Positions 7,499 to 14,021 of a stretch of 20,793 nt of DNA are shown in pieces (within the stretch, counting starts at the first letter, position 1; every line of letters starts with the position of its first letter). The position numbers were made by a program, and so were the translations under genes. This DNA is from Tychonema litorale BBK16 (GTDB lineage Bacteria; Cyanobacteriota; Cyanobacteriia; Cyanobacteriales; Microcoleaceae). The DNA lies in NCBI RefSeq assembly GCF_021648855.1, contig NZ_JAKJHX010000087.1, positions 1 to 20,793 of the forward strand. Direction: 5' to 3'. The notes below the pieces were generated by a model. That model was not told where the DNA came from, did not search any database, and saw nothing but the letters and a program-made list of their open reading frames with translations.

Positions 7499-8116
7499 TT
7501 AAAGCTCCCGCATTCCACCACCAGTGGGCTGTTGAGGTACCGGCTGATTGTTAGTCGGTGCCGGCCGATTATTAGCCGGTGCAGGAGGCGCTACAGAGTT
7601 GCCACCTTCCTCCCCTAACCGTGGGCGCGCGTCAATGTAAGGCATCGCATCACTTTCAGACAGGGAAGGTACACCCGCTTGTCCCTCCCGCAACCCCATG
7701 AATTGATACAATGTGCGAACCGAGTCTTGACCTGGTTTGAGTGTATAAATCAAGCCGTCGCAGCGCCCGTTGACTTGGCTAGCGGTGCAAATCACTCGCT
7801 GTCCGTTCATGTAGCCAACTGTCACGTACTTTAGCTGTTTGTTCTGGCGGAAACTTTCCAAGCGCCCGCTAACTTCTCGACAGCGAGTCATAGGATCGTA
7901 GCCAGAGTCGCGGAAGTAGTCGGAAATCCAGTTAATCCAAACCTCCCGTGCCCCTTGGCGGTTTTGGTACACCGTGGCGGGTGAACCGGAGGAGGCATCG
8001 CACATAAACCCAGACGCTGATTGGCTTTGGCTGGGTTTAGCACTGAAAGCTAGGCTGCCGATCGCGATCGCCCCCGCTAATACAGTCAGAAATTGTCGTT
8101 TAATCTCACTTTTCAT
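7499..8116 (-). CDS. COP23-domain exported protein, first gene of the protease cluster
   Basis: A 205-residue protein. A signal peptide (LTVLAGAIAIGSLAFSAKPSQSQ, about residues 9-31) precedes a domain beginning GFMCDASSGSPATVY and containing VWINWISDYFRDSGYDP, RCREVSGRLESF, KYVTVGYMNGQRVICTA and CDGLIYTLKPG. This pattern, with conserved cysteines, matches the COP23 domain named after a circadian oscillating cyanobacterial membrane-associated protein. A proline/asparagine-rich tail (from about 170) follows. The ATG at 8116 has GGAGGT about 7 bases upstream; a TTG one codon earlier is less likely. It is the first gene after the attenuator-bearing leader at 8147-8317 and is coupled to protease 2 downstream. 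Its biochemical role is unknown; context suggests a partner or target of the proteases. Confidence 0.85.
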   Translation of the reverse strand: MKSEIKRQFLTVLAGAIAIGSLAFSAKPSQSQSASGFMCDASSGSPATVYQNRQGAREVWINWISDYFRDSGYDPMTRCREVSGRLESFRQNKQLKYVTVGYMNGQRVICTASQVNGRCDGLIYTLKPGQDSVRTLYQFMGLREGQAGVPSLSESDAMPYIDARPRLGEEGGNSVAPPAPANNRPAPTNNQPVPQQPTGGGMREL

Positions 8117-8146
8117 CAAATTTACCTCCGATTACAATTTTTCTCC

Positions 8147-8206
8147 AAAAAAACAAGCTGGAGGATGTAGCAAAGAAACACAAAGTTCTTTGCCACTTCC
8201 CCCAGC
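8147..8206 (-). terminator. Intrinsic terminator in the leader of the COP23/protease cluster
   Basis: On the minus strand the arms GCTGGGGGAAGTGGCAAAG (8206-8188) and CTTTGCTACATCCTCCAGC (8175-8157) pair over 19 positions with one mismatch and two G-U pairs, followed at once by TTGTTTTTTT. The hairpin lies just upstream of the Shine-Dalgarno and ATG of the COP23-domain gene. A terminator here must be bypassed for expression, which implies attenuation. Confidence 0.75.
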
Positions 8207-8317
8207 CTCGCGAAACTCACATTCGTCACAGACTAGGCGCGGTGGCTTAATATTCAGTAGTTTTTAAGGTCAAATGCTGTCGGTACTCACAACCGTACAG
8301 CTATAATAGATGCACTT
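8193..8317 (-). promoter_or_regulatory. Conserved leader RNA, copy A (COP23/protease cluster)
   Basis: Minus-strand leader with three blocks also found before the RTX gene. The first is AAGTGCATCT (8317-8308). The second is GTACGGTTGTGA (8298-8287), part of a hairpin GCTGTaCGG/CCGACAGC. The third is a 45-base block (8237-8193) containing CCTAGTC, then GACGAATGTGAGTTTCGCG, and running into the 5' arm of the terminator. A possible -10 TATTAT lies next to the first block (8307-8302), so the transcript start is uncertain. I matched it to no riboswitch class that I know. A switch between an upstream fold and the terminator is inferred. Confidence 0.65.
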
Positions 8318-8414
8318 GAGTTTTGCTTTTCATTGTGAATCTATATTGTAAATCTTTTTAAAATGCCTGTCAACGCCTTAATCAAAAATAATTTTGTGGC
8401 TAGTAAAAGGTGGT

Positions 8415-8464
8415 GCGATCGCTCTTTTTTGCCGCAGATAAACATGATGGAAAAATGGCGATCG
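8415..8464. repeat. CCGCAGATAAAC repeat bounded by HIP1 sites, copy 3
   Basis: GCGATCGCTCTTTTTT, then GCCGCAGATAAACATGATGG and AAAAATGGCGATCGC. The closing HIP1 site is shared with the opening site of the next copy, so copies 3 and 4 form a tandem pair. The surrounding 8318-8561 gap has no gene that I can support. Confidence 0.75.
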
Positions 8465-8510
8465 CTCTTTTTTACCGCAGATAAACATGGAGGGAAGAAG
8501 GGCGATCGCA
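8458..8510. repeat. CCGCAGATAAAC repeat bounded by HIP1 sites, copy 4
   Basis: GCGATCGCTCTTTTTTACC, then GCAGATAAACATGGAGG and GAAGAAGGGCGATCGC. It is the second half of the tandem pair with the copy starting at 8415. Confidence 0.75.
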
Positions 8511-8561
8511 CTTGGAAAAAGAAAAGTGATGAGTATTGGATATTGATTTATGCAGACTCGC

Positions 8562-8684
8562 TCAAAATCCTGACACGCAAAACTTCAATCTCTGCTCAAA
8601 TGGTGAACTGTTTTGAGCTAATACTACTGATATTTGTGTTACTTGAAATGTGGTTATAGCCAGAAAAACTAAAGTTTGACGCAT
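8562..8684 (-). CDS. Possible short secreted peptide or remnant of a secreted protein
   Basis: From the ATG at 8684 the frame gives 40 residues starting MRQTLVFLAITTFQVTQISV and continuing VLAQNSSPFEQ, which resembles a signal peptide followed by only about 17 residues. No Shine-Dalgarno is seen. It lies between the RTX gene and the leader of the COP23 cluster on the same strand. It could be the start of a truncated exported-protein gene or a chance frame; I recognise no family. Confidence 0.2.
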   Translation of the reverse strand: MRQTLVFLAITTFQVTQISVVLAQNSSPFEQRLKFCVSGF

Positions 8685-8861
8685 GAGATTCTTGCTAAAT
8701 TTTATCAAGGAGTTGCTAGAATTTATTCGGTTTTTTCTGAGGATTTTGGTCGCGATCGCAAAAGTAGAACGGACAACCACAGGGGGATTGCCCGTACCAA
8801 TGGCGATCGCATCAAATCATGTCTGTAGGGGCGGTGCCCCGTGTCTGCCCCATCATTGCAG

Positions 8862-10925
8862 TTATCGCCGCGTCAAACCCTCTACCGAAGTAAGCGTATA
8901 GACATTAGGCAAGAAATCTAGGGGATTAGGAGCTCCAAGAAGATCGAATGATAGTTGTTTGTAATCACTAGGAAATAGTCCTCCTCCCCGTCCATTCCCA
9001 ATCCCAACGTCTAAGATATTGCCCCTGTCTTCACTACCCGGTCCTCCTAGCTGTCTGCCGCCATTTTTCAAAGTGAAATTTAACTCTCCTTGACCCTTTT
9101 TATCTTCTGGAATTAGAAAACTGGTAGAGCCAAGACCTTTTTGACCAGTACCCGTGATCTCTACAATTCTGCTGTCGTTGGCCGGATTCGAGTATTTGAC
9201 ATTCAGGTTAGCAGTCCCCAGATAAGGGATAGCAGATGGTTCTATCTTTATTTTTAAGGAGGCAGTGGATGGTGGTGGGGGACTTGGATTTGTACTTGGC
9301 GGTGGCGGAACTGTTGGAGATTGCGGATCGCAAGCATTGATTCCTAATTCTTTGCGAAGATTAGATGACAATTCGCCCTTACCATCAAAGAAATATTTAT
9401 TGATTCCACTAAATAAGTTTTGAACTGAATCGCCAATCTTAAGAAGTTTTGTCAGCGGTCCAGGAAGAGGAATTTTATTTTCGGCCGCTCCTGTTACTGC
9501 TTTTTTGAGGGCTTCGTCGTTGCCAAACAAAGCTGTACAAATAACACCAGAAACTTGACTGATTCCTTCAAATTCCTCAATGGCACTGCTACTCCCATTT
9601 ACTGGTACTCGAAATTTTTCCAACACAGAGCCAACCTTTGCAGCAGCATCTTTCCATTTACTTACCATATCTGCTGTTTGCTCAAATGCGTCACAAAAAC
9701 CTTTTCCAAAAATGCAACTAATCTCTAATGCTAAATTTCTGGCAAAGTCTGTTCCCAAGTCTCCAATTCTCCCAGCTTCTGTTTCGCCTGTCGCACTTTT
9801 CTCTATTACGCTGGCCGATTTATTGTCAATTCGTTGCAGGATAACTGAGTTGGAGGAACCTGCTTGTTGGAGTTCAGCTCGCGTTCCTTCTGGATTGTAG
9901 CGAACTGTGAAGGTTTGAAGGGTACTGTTGCCCTGATTCGATGGTGTGTATCTGACAGATTCCTGATAAGCTTGAGTGTTTGTTTTTTTGATTGTAGAAA
10001 CAAACTGACTTCCATCACTGCCTGCTAGAGTCATTTCATAAGTATCGGCTGATATCTGTCTGGCTTTCGGGGTTTCATAAGTTACAATGTTTGCTTTTAC
10101 TAAGCGTCCTCGCACGTCTGTTGGTGAGACTCCTGCAACTCGACCCAAGATAGCACCAGTAGCGCTATTTTTAATGACCGTATCTGAAGTTCCTGGTACG
10201 ATAGAAGCAGCTTCTAAAGTCACTCCTGCTTCTGTTAAACCGTCAGTTAATCCAATAAAATCATCGTCTTTATTGAAGTCTGCGATCAAATCGGCAGCAG
10301 AGGGAGCGATCGCAGCACTACCACTCGGTAATATAAACATATCTTGACCTGCACCCCCAGTCAAAGTATCTGTCCCAAAGTCGCCGTACAGGACATCATC
10401 GCCATCACCACCGTCGATCGAGTCAGCACCCTTTCCTCCGAAAATTGTGTCGTTTCCTTGGCTGCCGAAAAGATTATCGTTCCCTTGATTCCCGTTAATG
10501 ATATCAGATCCCACTGAACCAATCACAGTATCCGCTCCATCAAGTGCAAAAAGCCCTTTGGCATAAGGCTTAAGGAAGTTAGGAGTCAGAGTGAAATTGT
10601 TGGCTGTGTTATCTAATAAATAGGAAAGTCCATCAGATGATGCACTTCCAACGAACAAACTCTTCGCCGCTAAAGAAGTTGAATCGGGTATCTGCAAACT
10701 TCTTATTGTTTCACCAGTAAGCGGATCGTAAACTTTAGCTTCCACTAGCGAATCCTTTGCTTTGACACTGTTGACGGTATTTGGCGCACCATTGCAACCG
10801 CAAGCAGTTTCTCCAGACTCATTAATCTGTTGATTTGCCTCGCTGTTGGGAGTGATCGCAGACACTTGTATATTGCTGTTAGCCTGTTCTAGGCTTTCCA
10901 ACACGCCATCTGTCAGCCATTTCAT
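8862..10925 (-). CDS. RTX (hemolysin-type) calcium-binding repeat protein with long C-terminal region
   Basis: A 687-residue protein. Residues 1-125 are a polar N-terminal region with a cysteine-rich spot (ETACGCNGAPNT). Residues 130-197 carry tandem GGxGxDxxx nonapeptides (GNQGNDNLFG, GSQGNDTIFG, GGKGADSIDG, GGDGDDVLYG, GGAGQDMFIL), which form a Ca2+-binding beta-roll. Residues 205-285 continue as a typical post-RTX capping segment (DLIADFNKDDDFIGL). Residues about 290-370 are beta-rich, 395-530 helical with CTALFGND, 533-554 a proline-rich linker, and 555-687 a final beta domain. There is no Sec signal; export by a type I system is what the family predicts, though here the repeats are near the N-terminus. 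GAGGAG precedes the ATG, and the gene follows the leader at 10959-11121. The role could be adhesion, surface layer or matrix; I see no enzyme motif. Confidence 0.85.
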   Translation of the reverse strand: MKWLTDGVLESLEQANSNIQVSAITPNSEANQQINESGETACGCNGAPNTVNSVKAKDSLVEAKVYDPLTGETIRSLQIPDSTSLAAKSLFVGSASSDGLSYLLDNTANNFTLTPNFLKPYAKGLFALDGADTVIGSVGSDIINGNQGNDNLFGSQGNDTIFGGKGADSIDGGDGDDVLYGDFGTDTLTGGAGQDMFILPSGSAAIAPSAADLIADFNKDDDFIGLTDGLTEAGVTLEAASIVPGTSDTVIKNSATGAILGRVAGVSPTDVRGRLVKANIVTYETPKARQISADTYEMTLAGSDGSQFVSTIKKTNTQAYQESVRYTPSNQGNSTLQTFTVRYNPEGTRAELQQAGSSNSVILQRIDNKSASVIEKSATGETEAGRIGDLGTDFARNLALEISCIFGKGFCDAFEQTADMVSKWKDAAAKVGSVLEKFRVPVNGSSSAIEEFEGISQVSGVICTALFGNDEALKKAVTGAAENKIPLPGPLTKLLKIGDSVQNLFSGINKYFFDGKGELSSNLRKELGINACDPQSPTVPPPPSTNPSPPPPSTASLKIKIEPSAIPYLGTANLNVKYSNPANDSRIVEITGTGQKGLGSTSFLIPEDKKGQGELNFTLKNGGRQLGGPGSEDRGNILDVGIGNGRGGGLFPSDYKQLSFDLLGAPNPLDFLPNVYTLTSVEGLTRR

Positions 10926-10958
10926 AATCCGATCTCCTCAAAAAAACTAATTGTTGCC

Positions 10959-11020
10959 AAAACATAAAAGGCCGGAGAAGGGTCGATCGCACATAATGCG
11001 AAATCACCACTTCCCCAGCC
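10959..11020 (-). terminator. Intrinsic terminator in the leader of the RTX gene
   Basis: On the minus strand GGCTGGGGAAG (11020-11010) pairs with CTTCTCCGGCC (10980-10970) over 11 positions with two G-U pairs, enclosing a small CGCA/TGCG hairpin, and is followed by TTTTATGTTTT. It lies before the Shine-Dalgarno GAGGAG of the RTX gene, matching the arrangement at 8147-8206. Confidence 0.65.
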
Positions 11021-11121
11021 CCGCGAAAATCACAATCGTCTCGAACTAGGTTTTGTGTTTATTTAGATGATTCAAACTTTAAAGCTGGCAGCCTTCACAG
11101 CCGAACAGCACAGATGCACTT
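11007..11121 (-). promoter_or_regulatory. Conserved leader RNA, copy B (RTX gene)
   Basis: Minus-strand leader with the same three blocks in the same order as copy A: AAGTGCATCT (11121-11112), GTTCGGCTGTGA (near 11106-11095) and a 44-base block (11050-11007) with CCTAGTT and GACGATTGTGATTTTCGCG that enters the terminator stem. The last block is about 38 of 45 positions identical to copy A with one gap. The spacer between blocks two and three is 44 bases here and 49 in copy A and is poorly conserved. Confidence 0.65.
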
Positions 11122-11228
11122 TTACTTTATTCACCTTGACAGAAAAACATACACCATTCTCGTCTGTTTGTCAACATCCTACAGGGACATAAGCCCCTGC
11201 TTCAGTACCCAGGCGAGGTGGCCCGCAC

Positions 11229-11552
11229 CTATTCCTTTGAATTCCACTCCTGAAGATCTTCCTCAGAAATGTGATGCCGATAAAAAGTAGAACCCTTCAC
11301 AGTCACTTGAATCTTACCTTTACCCCTTTCTGCCCTCTCACTCTCAATAATCACCTGTCCAAACCCTGTTTCTGCCCAAGTTTCACACAAAATCTTCTCA
11401 ACTCGATTCAAAACCTGATTAATCGGATTCTCTTTGCTTTCTGGCGCTGATGACATATCTGTTTCCACCTTCTGATTTAACTTAGCTTTGCTGTTACTGT
11501 CGCCTGCTTTGTCAGTCCGATCGCCTGCTGCATTCTCTGATACAAACTTCAT
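11229..11552 (-). CDS. Small hypothetical protein
   Basis: A 107-residue protein. The first ~40 residues are polar and low-complexity (DRTDKAGDSNSKAK), probably disordered. The second half, NQVLNRVEKILCETWAETG, followed by GFGQVIIESERAERGKGK and IQVTVKGSTFYRHHI, looks like one helix plus a short beta domain. GGGAG lies about 9 bases before the ATG, which supports the start; an internal Met at 33 is an alternative. It lies upstream of the RTX leader on the same strand, separated by about 100 bases. I recognise no family and no export signal. Confidence 0.6.
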   Translation of the reverse strand: MKFVSENAAGDRTDKAGDSNSKAKLNQKVETDMSSAPESKENPINQVLNRVEKILCETWAETGFGQVIIESERAERGKGKIQVTVKGSTFYRHHISEEDLQEWNSKE

Positions 11553-12116
11553 AGCTTTTTACTCCCTACATTTCAGCCTCTATATAGATTTCGGAAATAG
11601 CCCTAGGTTTTTACGCATAGTTCCAACCTTTGTAACAATCATTTACACGATCGCCCCCAAAGTCGCAGACGATGACACACAGAATCAACAATTAGCAGCA
11701 TTGCATCCGCACAATCTCCATCCCCCAGAAACTCCATACTTCTTACCTCCAAAAAGATGTTTGCAAAAATTTAATTATTGAATAACTTTTAATCCGTAAC
11801 CTAGTGTAAAATCAATACACATTTAAAACTCACAATTGTGCAGTCATAGGCAGCAGTCAATCGATTTTAGATTTTAGATTTGAAGAATCGACCCCACTGA
11901 TGAATCTGGGGGCGAGCGCAAGAGGAGGGGCGAGCTTTTTTCTCCCTCCAGGGATGAATCCGGGGGCTTGTAACCTAATTGCTTTTGGTCAGCAACCTCT
12001 GACATTTCGCACCCCAACGCGATCGCACTTAAGACATCACACTTTTTCAAACATCCCAGGGGTTAGCCCCCCCTAAATACACCGCGCGATCGTACTTATA
12101 CACGCAAATCACACCT
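11553..12116. other. 564-base intergenic stretch without a supported gene
   Basis: It holds a three-unit heptamer array GATTTTA (11863-11883), two copies of a GATGAATCYGGGGGC phrase (about 11899 and 11953) around a GGAGGG/CCCTCC hairpin, and HIP1 sites. Frames through it are short and lack protein-like composition. The promoter of the downstream ATPase gene should lie near its right end, but I cannot place it. Confidence 0.5.
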
Positions 12117-13443
12117 ATGAATAAAGCAGAATTTATCACCATTTACAACAATTTAGGCAACAAATGCAAGCAAGTTTTGCAGCAAAAACTAGCTGGAACA
12201 GCCAACAAACAAATCGCCCAAATTCTCGCAATTAAATCAGAAGCAACTGTGCGCCAACATTTGACAACTGCATATCAAGCATTTAGTTTAGGAGACGAAA
12301 AGCGCTCTAGCTGGTCAGATTTACAGTCATTATTTTTTCAATTCATGCCCGAATTAATCCCAACGAAACCAGAACCAAAACCATTAAATTCTCGCTGGGT
12401 AGAACGAACTTCAGATATTACTAAACTCCAAAAATGGACATCAGAAAATTTCAAAATTTTGATAATAGTAGGAGAAGGCGGCATCGGCAAAACTACCTTA
12501 GCACAGCAATACTTAGCAAGTTGCCAATTTGAAAAAATCTTAGATATGAAAATTGCCCTAACTCCCGAAAACTTGCGGAGTGCCGATTCATTTGTGCAGA
12601 CTTGGCTGCAACAAGATTTTCAAGAAGATGCACCCAGAGATTTTAGCCTGAGTTTAACCTTACTAGAAAAGAAACTACGTCAAATCAAAGTCGCAATTTT
12701 CATAGATAACTTAGAACCTGCCTTACGCAACGGTATGTTTTTACCAGAATATCGTAATTATGTAGAATTGCTGCGGGTACTCAGCGATCCCAGAATCAAA
12801 GGAGTCACGCTGATCACCAGTAGAGAAAAATTAAAAGAACCTGACATCAGAGGTGTTCAAACTCACATTTTAACAGGCTTGAGTTCAGAAGCATGGCAAC
12901 AATATTTTGAATATCCCACAACTTCGGAAGATTTACAAGCCCTACAAGAAATGCACGCAGTTTACAAAGGCAATGCTCTAGCAATGGAGGTGCTGTATAA
13001 TGATATTCAAAATAATTACAACGGAGATATTACCGAAGCTTGGCAACAAAACCGCCAGGAATTACAGCAGCTAGATTCATTTTCGTTTCTTATCAACAAT
13101 CAATTAAATCGCCTCAACGCTCACTCTCATCAAGCTTACCGTTTGCTATGTCGTTTGGGAGCTTGTCGGTATCAAGAAATTGAATGGTTGCCAGATACTT
13201 GCATCAAAGCTTTGCTGTGGGATGTAACGCCAGCAGAACAACTGAAAGTAACGCGGCGGTTGTGTGACTCTTCCTTGCTACAATTGCATCGGCTTGACTT
13301 ACCGGGATTTGGGAGAATTAGAAATAGCTCAGAATCACTGGCAGCAAGCTATTCAAATATTTAATCATATGAAAACACCTAAACAGGTGAATAAAGTTGA
13401 AGCTTGTGTCAATGGCAATTTTAGTAAAGAAAATGTAAAATGA
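12117..13443 (+). pseudogene. NB-ARC ATPase gene with internal deletion, joined out of frame to a TPR tail
   Basis: The readable 415-codon frame starts with a helix-turn-helix-like domain (about 1-80; FITIYNNLGNKCKQVLQQKL, then ATVRQHLTTAYQAF), as in cyanobacterial NB-ARC proteins. It continues with P-loop GEGGIGKTT (119-127), Walker B VAIFIDNLEP (192-201), TLITSRE (231-237) and a GLPL-like GNALAMEVL (285-293), then a winged-helix region. After LLQLHR (about 391) homology stops. From about 13288 another frame reads IGLTYRDLGELEIAQNHWQQ and AIQIFNHM, a tetratricopeptide repeat, and ends at TGA 13441-13443. The expected remainder of the winged helix and most TPRs are missing. These proteins are STAND-type signalling ATPases, some of them linked to defence. 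A 415-residue product with a random tail could still be made, but sensing is probably lost. Confidence 0.8.
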
Positions 13444-13462
13444 AATATGGTGAGTTTCAGGA

Positions 13463-13642
13463 GTGCAAGATATTCCCACAACAGCGCAAATCTGGCAAAC
13501 CTTCGTTATTTGTTGCTGGGCAACAAAATTATATCGGAGTGTTAACTTAGTCCGTATAGATGAGCGGACACGAAATGTGTTCATCTTAGTTGGTGAAGAA
13601 ATCGAAATCGAAATTAAACCCGACGGAGAATGGATTGAGTAA
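13463..13642 (+). CDS. DUF6888-like small protein (GTG start)
   Basis: 59 residues from a GTG at 13463, preceded closely by AGGAG and by an in-frame stop (TGA 13451). The protein contains TAQIWQTFVICCWATKLYRS, then VNLVRIDERTRNVFILVGEE and IEIEIKPDGEWIE. The RIDERTRNVFILVGEE strand pattern with a C-terminal PDGEWIE matches small cyanobacterial proteins of the DUF6888 type as I recall them. The stop TAA is two bases before the ATG of the next small gene, so they form a pair. No ATG begins this frame. The function is unknown; a toxin-antitoxin-like role is speculation. Confidence 0.65.
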   Translation: MQDIPTTAQIWQTFVICCWATKLYRSVNLVRIDERTRNVFILVGEEIEIEIKPDGEWIE

Positions 13643-13644
13643 AT

Positions 13645-13863
13645 ATGAAACCCAATTTCAATGAAATGAGCAAGAAAGAGTTACGCAATTATGTCCTTGC
13701 TCATCGAGATGATAATGAGGCCTTCTATGCCTATGTTGATAAAATCAATGCTGAAGGGAATCGGGTAACGCATCCACCCCTAAAATCTTTAGAAGATATC
13801 GAAAATTATCCAGAGTTTCTGGAAAAACTTCGTAGCGATTCTGGGCACCAAGAATCAGCTTAG
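13645..13863 (+). CDS. DUF6887-like small protein
   Basis: 72 residues beginning MKPNFNEMSKKELRNYVLAH, then RDDNEAFYAYVDKI and a linker to KSLEDIENYPEFLEKL. The M-S-K-x-E-L-R-x-Y-V-L-x-H-R helix is typical of the DUF6887 family, which commonly sits directly beside DUF6888 genes in cyanobacteria. It begins two bases after the stop of that partner. It is acidic and probably mainly helical. Function is unknown. The family name is from memory of the sequence pattern. Confidence 0.7.
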   Translation: MKPNFNEMSKKELRNYVLAHRDDNEAFYAYVDKINAEGNRVTHPPLKSLEDIENYPEFLEKLRSDSGHQESA

Positions 13864-13885
13864 ATGTAGTGGATTGGGATTTACC

Positions 13886-13976
13886 GTTGGGTGAGGGCGG
13901 GTTTACGAGATTATGAGTTTTAGACAATTATTTTTTGTAAAACCCGACAAATTATATAAACCCGCCCCACCCCGCC
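13886..13976. repeat. Inverted element related to the one at 3869-4010
   Basis: A left arm GTTGGGTGAGGGCGGGTTTA and a right arm GACAAATTATATAAACCCGC continuing into CCCACCCC are complementary in their GGGCGGGTTTA core. The right arm matches GACAAATTATGTAAACCCGC at 3879 in 19 of 20 positions. It lies downstream of the DUF6887-like gene and before the end of chlM, and could act as a bidirectional terminator. Confidence 0.65.
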
Positions 13977-14021
13977 AATAAAATATCTAAATTGACCTCA
14001 GAATTGGCAGATATTTTAACC

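Noticed and set aside
6646..7521. Start of protease 2 at GTG 7521
   Set aside because: It would overlap the COP23-domain gene by 23 bases and push the signal peptide inward; the GTG at 7497 fits better.
11488..11781. 97-codon plus-strand frame across the gap upstream of the ATPase gene
   Set aside because: It overlaps the start of the minus-strand small gene and has a low-complexity, non-protein-like composition.
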